The notes: generated by a model from the sequence alone, not told the origin. Counted from the stretch's first letter, positions 1 to 9,459 are shown. The stretch: DNA of 64,000 nucleotides from Arthrobacter sp. ISL-85 (GCF_018613675.1 NZ_JAGGPQ010000001.1:105999-169998); one strand, 5' to 3'. Translations and numbers: made by a program.

Positions 1-158
1 CCGTTCTCCTTCAGTGCGGCGCCAAGTTCCTTGGCCGTGGCCACGAAGTTGTACGGCTCCACCTGGGTGTAGCCGATCTCTGCCACCTTCTTGATGGTCC
101 CCGGGAGGTCCTCGGAGATGGCGTTGCGGAGGGTGTAAAGCTGCAGTGAATAGGACAT
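1..158 (-). CDS. Sugar phosphate isomerase/epimerase, N-terminal fragment
   Basis: The last gene of the leftmost minus-strand operon; only its first 52 codons are present and the rest lies beyond the window edge. It begins MSYSLQLYTLRNAISEDLPG and continues with IKKVAEIGYTQVEPYNF. This is the first beta strand and helix of the xylose-isomerase-like TIM barrel family (IolE/IolH/YcjR type). The ATG at 156-158 follows an AAGGA site about 5 bases upstream. It lies 54 bases after the MalG-type permease, so it probably acts on the sugar, or the keto-sugar product of the oxidoreductase, imported by this operon. The substrate cannot be told from the sequence. Confidence 0.8.
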   Translation of the reverse strand, partial: MSYSLQLYTLRNAISEDLPGTIKKVAEIGYTQVEPYNFVATAKELGAALKEN

Positions 159-212
159 TGGTTTCCTTAGCGGTTCTGTAACGGTCAAGGGGGATTCGGT
201 CAGCGGATTGGG

Positions 213-1103
213 TCAGCGGCCGGCCAGCGAGCCGCCGATGCCGCCCACGCTGAAATATTTGTTGAGGGTGGCGAAGACGATGACGGGCGGGAGCATCATG
301 ACCACGGCCAGGGCCATCACGGAGGTCCAGTCCGTGGCGTTCTGCTGGAAGAAGGACTGCACGCCCATGGGGAGCGTGAAGATCTCGTTGGAACGAAGGA
401 ACACGATGGCTACCAGGTAGTCGTTCCAGGCCAGCAGGAAGGCGAAAATCGCTGTCGAGAGGACGCCGGGCAGGGAGTTCCGCAGGACCACCTTGGTAAA
501 GGACCCGAAGACGGAGCAGCCGTCGATCCAGGATGCTTCCTCAAGGCTGATGGGGATGGAGTCGAAATACGCCGCCATCATCCAGGTGGCCACCGTCATG
601 GTGGACCCCACGTAGATGATGGTCAGGCCCAGGAGGTTGTCCACCAGGCCCATGCCGGCGAACAGGATGAACAGCGGCACCACCGAGGTGATGATGGGCA
701 GGGACTGCATGACGAACAGCAGCAGCGAGTACCCGGAAACCGCCTTGCTGCGGCCTCGGGAGAGGACGTAGCCGGCCGGGGCTGCCACAGCCACGGAGAC
801 CACCACGGTGGAAAGGGTGGTGACCAGGCTGTTCTTCAGCCAGGTGGCGGCCAGGGTTTTGGAAAAGACGTTGCCCAGGTTCTCGAAAGTCAGGCCGCTG
901 GCCGTGCTGTTGGGCCCCGGAGTGAAGGCCAGCAGTACGGTGACCATGATGGGTACCAGGACGATCGCGGTGATGATGAGGATCGCGGCGAACCGCCACC
1001 AGCGTCCGCGCATGCCGGCTTCGGACAGGACCTTGCGCCTTATGCCGCCGTCGATGCCGAGAGCGGGGCCTGATTCGGGATGGGCGTGGAGGACTGCGCT
1101 CAT
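213..1103 (-). CDS. Carbohydrate ABC transporter permease, MalG type
   Basis: Inner-membrane permease of 296 aa for a binding-protein-dependent sugar importer. A hydrophobic helix lies at about residues 38-60 and further segments follow. The cytoplasmic EAA loop that docks the ATPase starts at EEASWIDG (about 188-195) and ends with SLPG. The C-terminus GGIGGSLAGR is typical of the MalG/UgpE branch (CUT1). Its ATG overlaps the stop of the partner permease by one base (TAATG), so the two are translationally coupled. No ATPase gene lies in the operon; such importers commonly share a MsiK-like ATPase encoded elsewhere, which is an inference here. Confidence 0.93.
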   Translation of the reverse strand: MSAVLHAHPESGPALGIDGGIRRKVLSEAGMRGRWWRFAAILIITAIVLVPIMVTVLLAFTPGPNSTASGLTFENLGNVFSKTLAATWLKNSLVTTLSTVVVSVAVAAPAGYVLSRGRSKAVSGYSLLLFVMQSLPIITSVVPLFILFAGMGLVDNLLGLTIIYVGSTMTVATWMMAAYFDSIPISLEEASWIDGCSVFGSFTKVVLRNSLPGVLSTAIFAFLLAWNDYLVAIVFLRSNEIFTLPMGVQSFFQQNATDWTSVMALAVVMMLPPVIVFATLNKYFSVGGIGGSLAGR

Positions 1104-2065
1104 TATTCGACGCTCGACTTTCGGATCTGGCGGTACAGGATGACCGAGATGACCACCAGGGTCATGGTCATGAGGAAGGCGATGGCCACGCCGGGGCCGG
1201 TGGCGAAGTCCTGGAATACGGTCCGGTAGGCCAGGACCACCAGGGAGGTGGTGGCGTTGACCGGGCCACCGCCGGTGAGCAGGTAGATGGTGGGGAAGTC
1301 GTTGACGCAGAAGATGGTCATCAGGATCCAGCTGATGTAGGTGGAGCGGGCAATCAGCGGCAGGGTGATCTGGGTGAACTGCTGCCAGGGGCTGGCGCCG
1401 TCCATGCTGGCTGCCTCATAGACGGTGGTGTCCACTGAGGCCAGGGCGGCCGAGATCATCATCATCATGAACGGGAAGCTGACCCAGACTTTGAAGACCA
1501 TCACCGTAATGGACGCCAGGGTGGGGTCCGCCAGGAAGAGCGGGGTGCCAAGGCCCAGGTTCCGGAACAGCGACGGGATCAGGCTGTCGGGGGTGGCCAC
1601 CAGCCAGTTCCATGCGGTGGAGGACACCACGATGGGCACTACCCACGGCAGGAGGAGGAGGACCTTGAAGGTGCCGCCGGCCGGGATCTTGGTGCGCAGG
1701 AGCAGGGCCAGGCCCAGGCCTACCAACCAGGATCCGAAAACGCCCACAATGGTGAACCACAGGGTGAACTGTGCTGCCTTCCAGAACGCCGGCGACGTCA
1801 GGACGGTGGCAAAGTTCTGCGCGCCCACGAAGTTGCCGGTCTGGAGCAGGTCACCGTCATGCGTCGCCTGGATGGCGGCGTAGACCAGCGGGTAGCCGTG
1901 GATCAGGACGAGCAGGACCACGGAAGGAAACAGGAGCCAGAAGAACGTCCTGGTGGCCTGGGCGGAGAGCTTGCTCTTGCGCTTGCCGGGGAGGGCACCG
2001 GACCCGCCGGGGGCAACCCCGCGGCGGGCCCGGGCCAGGCCGGACTGGGTGGTGGTGCTGGACAT
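1103..2065 (-). CDS. Carbohydrate ABC transporter permease, MalF/UgpA type
   Basis: Inner-membrane permease of 320 aa that pairs with the MalG-type protein. A basic cytoplasmic N-terminus of about 40 residues precedes the first membrane helix (about 41-62). The EAA loop reads YEAASMDGASPW (about 216-227) and is followed by ITLPLIA. Family length and layout fit the CUT1 MalF/UgpA branch without the long periplasmic loop of enteric MalF. The start is an ATG 12 bases after the solute-binding-protein stop, and its ribosome site is weak. Order (binding protein, MalF, MalG) is the usual one for actinobacterial sugar importers. Confidence 0.93.
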   Translation of the reverse strand: MSSTTTQSGLARARRGVAPGGSGALPGKRKSKLSAQATRTFFWLLFPSVVLLVLIHGYPLVYAAIQATHDGDLLQTGNFVGAQNFATVLTSPAFWKAAQFTLWFTIVGVFGSWLVGLGLALLLRTKIPAGGTFKVLLLLPWVVPIVVSSTAWNWLVATPDSLIPSLFRNLGLGTPLFLADPTLASITVMVFKVWVSFPFMMMMISAALASVDTTVYEAASMDGASPWQQFTQITLPLIARSTYISWILMTIFCVNDFPTIYLLTGGGPVNATTSLVVLAYRTVFQDFATGPGVAIAFLMTMTLVVISVILYRQIRKSSVE

Positions 2066-2077
2066 GGCCGGTCCGTT

Positions 2078-3406
2078 CTACTTCTTCAGGACGGACTCGA
2101 GGCCGGACTGGAAGGTCTGCAGTGCCGTCTTGGCATCGGTCTTCCCGGTGATGATGCTCTGGCTGAACTGGTTCAATGCCTGGCCGCCGTCAAGGGCTGC
2201 GAGGTTGGCGTTCAGCGTGCTGCCCTGGGCGGCGAAGGTCTTGGCGATGGGCTGCCAGTCCTTGACGATCTTGACGTTGTTGGGGTCGTCGGCGAACTCC
2301 GGGATCTCGGTGATCGACTTGAAGACCGGCAGGGCGGACATGAGCTTCTTCTGCCACAGCTGCTTGAGCTGGCCCAGGTAGTACACCAGGAACTCCTCGG
2401 ATGCTTCCTGGGACGGGGTGTTGGTGTACATCATGATGTTGTTCGGGAACACGATGGTGGCCTTGTCGCCGTGCGGGCCCTTGATGGGATCAGCCACCAG
2501 CAGGTCGCCCGAGGTGTCTCCAACACGCTGCGGGACGTTCACCTGGAACAGGCCGTAGCCCGCCTTCCCGTCCTTCCACTGCGCCGACATGTTGTCCGTG
2601 GTGTAGCTGACCGCGGCCGGATCCACGATGCCGTTGGACACGAGTTCCAGGACGAACTCCATGGCCTCGACGTTGCGGTCGTTCATGAGGTCCAGCTGGC
2701 CGTCCTTGTTCCAGACACCGCCGCCATTGTTGACCATCATCATGATCATGGAGTGGTTGGCGTAGTTGTTGCCTGCGCCTGCACCGGTGGTGAAACCAAA
2801 GGCGCCCACCTTCTTCAGCGCCTTGCCCGCCTCGAGGAGGGACGGCCAGTCCGTGGGCAGGGCAACGTTCGCCTTCTCGAACAGGGACTTGCGGTACCAG
2901 AAGACGCGCATGTCCAGCTGCCACGGGACCGCCACGTAGCCCTTATCCGACTTGAACGGGTCCAGCACGCCGGGCAGGAAGTCGTTGAACTGGCCATTGG
3001 CCTTCAGCTTCTCGATCACCTTGTCCGCGTAGGCAATCTGGCCCTGCTGCTCGAACTGGAACGCCTGGAAGCCGCCGCCTGTGGAAACTGCCGGGCCTGT
3101 CTTGGAGGCGATCGCTGAGGAGAAGGTCTGGTAGAAGTTGTTCCACTGGATGATCTGGTAGGAAGCCTTGGCGCCGTTGGCGCCGGAGAACCCTTCCGCA
3201 ACGCTCTTGGCGGCGTCGTTGTAGGCCGGTGTTGCCCACGGCATGTCCCAGAACTTGATGGTCCCGCCGGCTCCACCTCCGCCGCCTCCCTGTGACGCCG
3301 AGCCGCCGCCGCAGGCCGCGAGGAGGGGCGCCGCTGCAGCTGCAGCCGTCAGGCCCAGGAAACCGCGCCGGGAGAAGGAGCGGCGCTGTTCGGAAGTTGC
3401 ATTCAT
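2078..3406 (-). CDS. Extracellular sugar-binding lipoprotein of ABC importer
   Basis: Substrate-binding component, 442 aa, anchored outside the membrane. The N-terminus carries a twin-arginine motif SRRGFLGL (12-19) followed by an alanine-rich stretch and a lipobox LAAC with Cys32, then a glycine/serine linker. This suggests Tat export followed by lipidation. The mature part begins GTIKFWDMPWATP, the opening strand of family 1 sugar-binding proteins. The open frame runs much further upstream, but the ATG at 3404-3406 has an AAAGGA site at good distance and starts the signal peptide, so it is the real start. The sugar bound is unknown. Confidence 0.93.
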   Translation of the reverse strand: MNATSEQRRSFSRRGFLGLTAAAAAAPLLAACGGGSASQGGGGGGAGGTIKFWDMPWATPAYNDAAKSVAEGFSGANGAKASYQIIQWNNFYQTFSSAIASKTGPAVSTGGGFQAFQFEQQGQIAYADKVIEKLKANGQFNDFLPGVLDPFKSDKGYVAVPWQLDMRVFWYRKSLFEKANVALPTDWPSLLEAGKALKKVGAFGFTTGAGAGNNYANHSMIMMMVNNGGGVWNKDGQLDLMNDRNVEAMEFVLELVSNGIVDPAAVSYTTDNMSAQWKDGKAGYGLFQVNVPQRVGDTSGDLLVADPIKGPHGDKATIVFPNNIMMYTNTPSQEASEEFLVYYLGQLKQLWQKKLMSALPVFKSITEIPEFADDPNNVKIVKDWQPIAKTFAAQGSTLNANLAALDGGQALNQFSQSIITGKTDAKTALQTFQSGLESVLKK

Positions 3407-3534
3407 GGTGATGTGTCCTTTCGGGACCGTCTTGCGCAGCGCGCCGTTGGTGCGGTCCTGCTCATCGTTGAGAGTGGAGGTGGGACTGGACTGTGCTGTT
3501 GGACTGCTTGTTCGGTTGCGTATCGGTGGGCTGG

Positions 3535-4356
3535 TTATGTGGCGGCGAGGGTTGCGTAGAGGTCGGTCAGCCGGGCGAACCCGGCCAGGTCGTCCGGCTG
3601 GGTGCCGGCGCCAAGGTGATCCTTCAGGCGCCGCCACGCACACCGGTGGGCGGATTCGTAGAGGGTGGGCAGGAGAAGTTCGCCGTGGGCCCCGGTGACC
3701 CGGACTTCGGCCGGCCAGGCAGCGTCCGGGTCGGGCACCTGGACGGCCACCCCGCCGTCGGCCGTGTAGAGGCGGATGTCGACGCCGGCAGGCCTGGCGG
3801 TGGTGAGTACGCCCTGGGCGGTGAACGGGGCGCCGTTGGCGAGCCTGCCGGTGGCTGTATAGCCGGTGGCGCCGCTGCGGAGGACGCTGACACCGTGGAG
3901 CTGTCCGCTGACGGCCAGCACGGCGGCGAGGTGGCGGGCCAGAAGCCGCTGGGGGTCTGTGCCGGGGCTGGCGGTGGCAACGCTGTCCATCAGCGACGAC
4001 GTGCCCAGGGCGCTGCGGACGGCGTCGCGGGCATCGGGATCGCCGCTTTCGCCAACGAGTGCAGGGTTGGAGGCCCAGTGGAGATCGAGGACGACGACGG
4101 CTTGGGCGGCCTCGGCGGCTGCCGCCAGTTGCGTGGTCGTCTCCGGGACGGGATCCACCACCAGGATGCCGCGTGAACCTGTTTCGACGGCCCGTGCCGC
4201 TTCCGTAGTCCAGCCTGCTTCGCCCGCGATGACGGCGACGTCGGCCTCCCGGCCCTCCGCTGCGGGGCCAAACGTTGCGGGCAGCGAAGCTACCGCCAGC
4301 GCCACCGCGCCTGCTTCCTCGGCCTGCGGCGTTGCTGTCACTGTGTACGCGCTCAT
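3535..4356 (-). CDS. Uncharacterised protein resembling a degenerate Gfo/Idh/MocA subunit
   Basis: A 273-aa protein I cannot assign to a named family. Its ATG overlaps the stop of the preceding oxidoreductase (ATGA), so it is made together with it. The residues ADVAVIAGEAGWTTEAARAV, followed later by GSRGILVVDPV, resemble strands 3-4 of a Gfo/Idh/MocA nucleotide-binding domain. The first beta-alpha-beta unit with the GxGxxG loop is absent. The C-terminal half (about 125-245) looks like the dimerisation/substrate sheet of that family. No signal peptide or membrane segment is visible. A non-catalytic partner of the neighbouring enzyme is possible, but this is inference. Confidence 0.6.
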   Translation of the reverse strand: MSAYTVTATPQAEEAGAVALAVASLPATFGPAAEGREADVAVIAGEAGWTTEAARAVETGSRGILVVDPVPETTTQLAAAAEAAQAVVVLDLHWASNPALVGESGDPDARDAVRSALGTSSLMDSVATASPGTDPQRLLARHLAAVLAVSGQLHGVSVLRSGATGYTATGRLANGAPFTAQGVLTTARPAGVDIRLYTADGGVAVQVPDPDAAWPAEVRVTGAHGELLLPTLYESAHRCAWRRLKDHLGAGTQPDDLAGFARLTDLYATLAAT

Positions 4357-5444
4357 GCGGTGGCTCCTGCCTTTTCCGTGTCGGCGAGGTGTCCTGCGGC
4401 AACGTTCTGCACGGTGGCCTCCGAGATGGCCAGGGCAAAAGTGAGGTCGTCGATCAGGGCTTGGGCGGAGGGCGCCCGGCGGCCTCCGCTGGCCAGTTCC
4501 GCCAGTTCGCGCCACTCGCCCTCGTAGCCGTTGTGCCCGTACGGGCCAAAGGTAGTGGTCTCGCCGCCGCGGGAGAAGGTGGCCACGGCGGAGCCGGCCT
4601 GGACGTAGGAGGGCGTGAAGTCGATGCGGAGCGCGGAATCATCGCCAATGGCCTCGAAGGTCCATTCGGGCTTCCACGTGCTGTTCATGACGGCACGCAG
4701 TTCGATGACACGGGTGGGGGTCCGGAGCGAGACGGCGTAACCGAACGGGCGGACATGCCGCGCCTGGAGTACTTCAACCGCGCCGAAGTCCGGAGTGAAG
4801 CGGCGCACCAGGGGCAGGTCGTGGATGGCCAGGCCCATGATCCCGCCCTGCATCATGGCCTTGATGACCTCGATGTCCGAGTAATCGGGCTTGGCCGGGG
4901 CAGGGCGGGTGATGATCTCGGTGGCGAAGTCTTCGAAGCGGGCGTTCGGCGGGAGGACGATGGAGGAGCGGATGGTGTGGACCTGCTCCGGAAGGTCGCC
5001 CCAGTGTTGTTCCGCCGCGAGCCAGCCGGGGTCGAACGTGTGCATGGCTCCGACCAGGATCGGCACCCCCGTCGCGGCACTGGCATCCGCGATCCGTGCC
5101 GCCTCTTCACCGTTCATCGCAAAGGGCTTTTCGCAGAGGACCGCCTTCTTGCCGGCCCTGCACGCAGCGATGACCTGGTCCGCGTGGAACTGGTGGGGAC
5201 TGCAAACAGCCACGATGTCCACTGCGGGATCAGCCAGCAGGGCCTCCAGGCTGGTGCTGGATGCGGAACCAACACGCGAGGCCACTGAAGAAGCCACGGC
5301 CGGGTCCACGTCCATGATGTGCCGCACCTCCAGGATGTCCCGGAGGCGGGCCAGTGCCGGAAGGTGGATGGCCTGGGTGACGGGTCCGGCGCCGAGGATG
5401 CCGACGCCAAGGGGCCGGACTGCTGGCGCTGCGATGTGGGACAA
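4353..5444 (-). CDS. Gfo/Idh/MocA family NAD(P)-dependent oxidoreductase
   Basis: First gene of the sugar operon, 363 aa; it oxidises or reduces a sugar, sugar acid or inositol-like substrate. The N-terminal Rossmann fold shows GVGILGAGPVTQAIHLPAL (GxGxxx type). VAVCSPHQFH and the diagnostic EKPF motif (CEKPFAMNGEEA) follow, and the C-terminal alpha/beta domain has the conserved His region (IHDLPLVRRF). Two TTG codons can start it. AGAGG lies only 3 bases before the TTG at 5448-5450 but 9 bases before the TTG at 5442-5444, so the second, giving MSHIAAP, is preferred. It sits next to an importer and an isomerase, consistent with a catabolic operon. Confidence 0.9.
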   Translation of the reverse strand: MSHIAAPAVRPLGVGILGAGPVTQAIHLPALARLRDILEVRHIMDVDPAVASSVASRVGSASSTSLEALLADPAVDIVAVCSPHQFHADQVIAACRAGKKAVLCEKPFAMNGEEAARIADASAATGVPILVGAMHTFDPGWLAAEQHWGDLPEQVHTIRSSIVLPPNARFEDFATEIITRPAPAKPDYSDIEVIKAMMQGGIMGLAIHDLPLVRRFTPDFGAVEVLQARHVRPFGYAVSLRTPTRVIELRAVMNSTWKPEWTFEAIGDDSALRIDFTPSYVQAGSAVATFSRGGETTTFGPYGHNGYEGEWRELAELASGGRRAPSAQALIDDLTFALAISEATVQNVAAGHLADTEKAGATA

Positions 5445-5538
5445 GTTCAATTACCTCTTTGTAAACGGACTTTGAAGTACCGGAAGGATCACTACGGTGG
5501 ATGGTTGCCATCCGGTCCGCGGATGTGCCCCGAATCAC

Positions 5539-5567
5539 AAGGTAGAACTACTTTTGACGTGCGTCAA
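5539..5567 (-). promoter_or_regulatory. Probable promoter and operator of the sugar operon
   Basis: On the minus strand TTGACG (5562-5567) is followed after 17 bases by TACCTT (5539-5544), a plausible -35/-10 pair reading into the oxidoreductase gene. The -35 box lies inside a perfect inverted repeat, TTGACG tg CGTCAA (5554-5567), whose flanks also match (CTTTTG on one side, CAAAAG on the other). A ROK repressor encoded divergently is the obvious candidate to bind here. A second inverted repeat GGATGG ttg CCATCC lies at 5499-5513 within the predicted leader. Confidence 0.5.
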
Positions 5568-5604
5568 GCAAAAGTTGTTTGTTGCGCGTCGTTCTTCTGC
5601 CGTG

Positions 5605-5633
5605 ATGACAGCGGTAAGTAACAGTGTTATGAC
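5605..5633 (+). promoter_or_regulatory. Probable promoter of the ROK regulator (leaderless)
   Basis: ATGACA (5605-5610), 17 bases, then TATGAC (5628-5633) match five and four of six consensus bases. Transcription would begin about 7 bases later, at or next to the ATG at 5640. There is no Shine-Dalgarno sequence before that ATG, so a leaderless mRNA is likely. Confidence 0.45.
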
Positions 5634-5639
5634 TTAGAC

Positions 5640-6857
5640 ATGACTCAAGCCACGGGTAAGCAGGCCCTAAAGGACGCTGACGTCGGCAGCCTGTCGCGGG
5701 CAGGGGACCTCTTCCAGCTGCTGCGGGACGGAAGAGCACGCACCCGCGCCGAGCTGGCCCTGAGTACAGGACTGGCCCGCTCCACCGTGGCCTCAAGGAT
5801 CGACGCCCTCATGCTGTCCGGCCTGGTAGGTCCGGCAGGGGAGGCGCTCTCCAGCGGCGGCAGGCCGCCGTCGCGCTTTGCCTTCAACCCGTCCGCCCGC
5901 CTGGTGCTGGCCGCTGATGTGGGAGCCACGCACGTCATCGTCGCGGTCACAGACCTCGGCGGGAAAATCCTCGCTGAACACCGGCTGGAGCAGCAGGTGG
6001 CCGCCGGGCCGGAGGCGGTGCTGGACCAAGTGGTGGCGCAGGGCAGGGAGCTCCTGGCCGCGGCGGGCCGGAGCGTAGCCGAACTGGCCGGGATCGGCAT
6101 CGGACTGCCGGGTCCCGTGGAACATGACACCGGCAAGCCCGTCAAGCCGCCCATCATGCCCGGCTGGGACGGGTTCGACGTGGTCAGCTACGTCCAGCGG
6201 TCCCTGCCTGTGCACGTCCTGGTGGACAACGACGTGAACATCATGGCGTTGGGGGAGCAGTCCGCCCACTGGCCCGAGCACAACAACTTTTTCTTCGTGA
6301 AAGTGGCCACCGGCATCGGTTCCGGCATCATCAGCAATGGGGAACTGCAGCGCGGCGCCAACGGCACGGCAGGAGACCTTGGACATGTCCAGGTGGCGCG
6401 GGGCGCGGATGTCCTGTGTGCCTGTGGCAACTATGGGTGCCTTGAAGCGCTCGCGTCCGGTCCCGCCGTCGTGCGTTTCCTCCGTGACCAGGGACTGGAG
6501 GTGGCCAAGGGCGCCGACGTGCTCCGGCTCGCCGCCGACGGCAACCTGCAGGCCATCCAGGCGCTCCGCCAGGCCGGGCGGGACATCGGTGAGGTGCTGG
6601 CCACCGTGGTCAACCTGCTCAACCCGTCGGTGATTGTGGTGGGCGGCAGCTTCGGCGAGACCGGGGAACACGTGGTGGCAGGCATCCGTGAGGTGGTGTA
6701 CCGGCGCTCGCCGCCCCTGGCCACCTCGCACCTGCGCATCAACATCTCGCGGGCGGGCGCCCAGGCTGGCGTTCTCGGAGCAAGCCAACTGGTCACCCAG
6801 TACGTCCTTTCACCGGCCATTATCGAGGCCACGCTCGCAGGCGCCATCGCCGGGTAG
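5640..6857 (+). CDS. ROK family transcriptional repressor
   Basis: A 405-aa XylR/NagC-type regulator. The N-terminal winged helix (about 15-75) contains RAELALSTGLARSTVASRID. The sugar-kinase-like domain begins LAADVGATHVIVAVTDLGG (phosphate loop) and has the glucose-site segment VLVDNDVNIMALGE. The ROK zinc motif is CACGNYGCLEAL, with three cysteines. It is divergent from the sugar-uptake operon and is the likely local repressor, released by the operon's sugar or a derivative. The ATG lacks a ribosome site, consistent with a leaderless transcript. It could bind several operators in the 190-base gap. Confidence 0.92.
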   Translation: MTQATGKQALKDADVGSLSRAGDLFQLLRDGRARTRAELALSTGLARSTVASRIDALMLSGLVGPAGEALSSGGRPPSRFAFNPSARLVLAADVGATHVIVAVTDLGGKILAEHRLEQQVAAGPEAVLDQVVAQGRELLAAAGRSVAELAGIGIGLPGPVEHDTGKPVKPPIMPGWDGFDVVSYVQRSLPVHVLVDNDVNIMALGEQSAHWPEHNNFFFVKVATGIGSGIISNGELQRGANGTAGDLGHVQVARGADVLCACGNYGCLEALASGPAVVRFLRDQGLEVAKGADVLRLAADGNLQAIQALRQAGRDIGEVLATVVNLLNPSVIVVGGSFGETGEHVVAGIREVVYRRSPPLATSHLRINISRAGAQAGVLGASQLVTQYVLSPAIIEATLAGAIAG

Positions 6858-6878
6858 CGCCGCAGGATTCGCGGCGCT
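6856..6878. terminator. Hairpin between convergent genes
   Basis: Perfect inverted repeat AGCGCCGC / GCGGCGCT with a 7-base loop, starting inside the stop codon of the ROK gene and lying before the stop of the convergent GH13 gene. No T tract follows, so a bidirectional, GC-only terminator is inferred. Confidence 0.45.
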
Positions 6879-6893
6879 GCCCGGCGCCCGGCT

Positions 6894-9182
6894 TTAGGCT
6901 TCGGCCTCCGGCTCCGGCTCCGTCAGAAGCAGCGCGGTCCCGCCATAAGCGGGCAGTTCCAGGAAGAAGCTGTGCAGGTCGTCCACCTGCCCCACGGTCT
7001 CCCCGCTGAACAGGTCCTGGACGTTGGCGCCGGACGGCAGCTCGTTGGACTGGATGCTGCCGGCAATGTCCTGGCCGGAGAAGTTCAGGGCCGTCACCTG
7101 CAGGGCGCCGTCCTTCAGGCGGTTCACCAGCACCAGCGCGCCGCGGTTGGAAACGTCCGGAACGTCCAGCAGGGTCCCGGTGGCGATTCCGTTGTCCTCG
7201 CGCACCGCAAGGATCCGCTGCAGCCTGCGCGCGAACGAGTCCGGGTCCTTCAACTGCTCAGGCAGCGGCCCGTACAGGCTGCGGGCCCGGGGCATCCCGG
7301 CCGAGGACGTGGTGGCGTCCGGGCTGGTGCCCATGAGGTCGTGGGCGCCACGGTTGATCCAGCGCGTGTCCCCCTGCGAGGTGAGTTCCCGCACCCTGCT
7401 GCGGTCCAGGGCCAGGATGCCGGTGAGGTCCCAGCCGGAAAGGGCGAAGACGCCGGGCTGCAGCGCGTTGTACATCGCCAGGAGCAGGTGGACATCCCGG
7501 ATCTGGGCTTCCTGCTCCGGTGTGACGGCGTCCGGGTCCGCGATTCCCAGGGCGGCCATGATGAAGCTGACCGAGGTGCAGGCAATGCCGTTGGTGGTGA
7601 AGACGGCGTTGTACGGTGCCTTTTCGCCCGTGAGCCGGTCCCGCAGGGTCTGCTGCACATTTTCAGCCAGCTGCGCGCCGGTGAGTTCCTCGCCGTTGAG
7701 TTCGAACATCTCGTCCCGGTGCCCGGCAGCGAAGTGCAGCAGCTCGTAGGTGAGTTCGTCATGGTTCTGCAGGGCGTGCACCAGCGAGGCCTGGTCAACC
7801 CCGATTTCCATGGAGAGGCGGAGGGTCAGCCGCAGGAACTCGGTATCTGCCGTGACCAGGGCGTAGTGGTAGGCCGGCCGGGTGATGAAGTCGTAGGAAA
7901 GGTCCGGGCCGGACTCCGAGGTTGCCTTGATGTCGTCAATGGTCAGGTTCAGCTCCTGGAAGGAGAACCCGCCCACCTTGCGGATCATGGAACCGATGAG
8001 CTGGTTGGCGGCCTCGGACAGCGGATGCCCTTCGGACCAGCCGGGCTGTTCCTCGGCGCTCTTTTCCACGCCCAGGAAGCCGTTGGCGTCCAGGCGCAGA
8101 GCACCGGTGCCAAGGTCCACGAGAGAGTGCAGGGCATCGCCCACCACCAGCCGCATTCCCGCGAAGGTGGGGTCCAGCCAGTTGATGGAGGGCTGGCCGG
8201 CTTTGAAGTAATGCAGGTAGACCCAGCGGCGGGTCTTGCCGGTGGTGTCCACGATGGGCCGGGTGACGCTCCAGTTGGTTTCCTTCACGCCGGGCTCGTA
8301 GAAGATGACCCGCTGCAGCCGGCCGATGATGTAGCCGGCCTTCTGCAGCGCCTGCTCGGCGTCGGGGCTGAGGTTGACCGAGTCGGCGCCCTCGGGGACG
8401 TCCGGGAGCAGGTTCCAGTCCTCCTCCGGGATATCGATCATGTGGTAGATCCCGGGGTAGTCCCGGAAGTTCATCTCAGCCAGCCGGAAGTCGGCTCCCT
8501 TGCCGGTGTGGCCGGGGACGATGTCATCGATCACCGTGCCATCGTGCTCAGCGGCCACCTCACACATGCGGCGGAATTCGTCCTCCGTTCCGAAGACGGG
8601 ATCGATCGCCATGCTGATGCGGTCAAAGTGGCCGTCCACGCTTGGCGTGTGGGACCAGCCGCTGATGCCCCCGGCGAGCTTCACGGGCCCGGTATGGATC
8701 CCGCGGATTCCGATGTCGCGGAAAGCCTTCCACATTTCGGGGTCGCCCAGGGCGGAAAGGAACGACTGGCCGGTGGGGGTGATAAAGGACAGCGGGTAAG
8801 CGGTGAACCATACGGAGGCGCGTTCGACGGCGGCGCGCGGGTTGGGATGCGCATAAGAGTTCTGCCACATGCTGGCCTGGCCGGACAGCTGCCGCGCCAG
8901 CGTATTCGCATCTCCGAGCATGGCCTGGTTGCGCAGCCACTCCACATACGCTGCGTTCCGCCCGTCGAATTCGAAGGACGGCCGGCTGCCGACGAACTGC
9001 CGCCGGCGCGCGATGGGCCGCAGCGCCTTGGGCCGGGCAGCGAAGAACTGCTCGTCAAAAGTGACCTCCAGCTCCGGTGACGGCTCCGCAGTTCCCTCTT
9101 CCACTTCCGCTTCCACTTCCGCATTGCCCGCGGCCGCTGCATCCGCTTCTGAAGTACGCTCGCTTGTGCCCGGCTCCCGCAT
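6894..9182 (-). CDS. GH13 alpha-glucan enzyme, trehalose-synthase-like
   Basis: A 762-aa cytoplasmic glycoside hydrolase family 13 protein. The four family blocks are visible: DDIVPGH (region I), [10 protein letters not shown] (region II with the nucleophile Asp), FSFQELN (region III, acid/base Glu) and LQNHDE (region IV). An acidic, low-complexity N-terminal tail of about 50 residues precedes the catalytic domain, and a beta-sandwich-like C-terminus follows. The closest functions are maltose/trehalose interconversion or related transglycosylation; the exact reaction is not certain. The ATG at 9180-9182 has a GAGGAG site and replaces a longer open frame. It stands alone, convergent with the ROK gene. 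Confidence 0.85.
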   Translation of the reverse strand: MREPGTSERTSEADAAAAGNAEVEAEVEEGTAEPSPELEVTFDEQFFAARPKALRPIARRRQFVGSRPSFEFDGRNAAYVEWLRNQAMLGDANTLARQLSGQASMWQNSYAHPNPRAAVERASVWFTAYPLSFITPTGQSFLSALGDPEMWKAFRDIGIRGIHTGPVKLAGGISGWSHTPSVDGHFDRISMAIDPVFGTEDEFRRMCEVAAEHDGTVIDDIVPGHTGKGADFRLAEMNFRDYPGIYHMIDIPEEDWNLLPDVPEGADSVNLSPDAEQALQKAGYIIGRLQRVIFYEPGVKETNWSVTRPIVDTTGKTRRWVYLHYFKAGQPSINWLDPTFAGMRLVVGDALHSLVDLGTGALRLDANGFLGVEKSAEEQPGWSEGHPLSEAANQLIGSMIRKVGGFSFQELNLTIDDIKATSESGPDLSYDFITRPAYHYALVTADTEFLRLTLRLSMEIGVDQASLVHALQNHDELTYELLHFAAGHRDEMFELNGEELTGAQLAENVQQTLRDRLTGEKAPYNAVFTTNGIACTSVSFIMAALGIADPDAVTPEQEAQIRDVHLLLAMYNALQPGVFALSGWDLTGILALDRSRVRELTSQGDTRWINRGAHDLMGTSPDATTSSAGMPRARSLYGPLPEQLKDPDSFARRLQRILAVREDNGIATGTLLDVPDVSNRGALVLVNRLKDGALQVTALNFSGQDIAGSIQSNELPSGANVQDLFSGETVGQVDDLHSFFLELPAYGGTALLLTEPEPEAEA

Positions 9183-9459
9183 AAGCTCCTCTTTCCATTG
9201 CTCGTTCCCGTGCTGGCATGGATGCTCCAAGACCCCTTGCCCAAGGTCAGTTACCCCAGCCGGCAGGGAGTATTCGGTGTTCCCTCTCCCGATGCTACTG
9301 CGCAGCGGAGCCCGCGGAAGGGACACCGGCGCGCCGCCCCTCCGTTAGCCGCAGAATCCCCCTTTGTTTTGCCGGTATCCCCCATCAACGCGTCAAGGGG
9401 TCGTATTCTAAGAGCACGGGTTTTGCAGTGGGCCGGAGCGCTGATAGCAGGGCTGGAGC

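Noticed and set aside
3407..4438. Upstream extension of the sugar-binding protein (786 codons in all)
   Set aside because: The extra part overlaps the 273-aa gene in another frame and is Arg/Pro-rich; the signal peptide start at 3406 has a proper ribosome site.
6972..9080. 702-codon open frame on the plus strand opposite the GH13 gene
   Set aside because: It lies wholly antisense to a gene with all four GH13 motifs; its translation is repetitive Gly/Val/Gln/His-rich with no domain, as expected of a GC-rich shadow.
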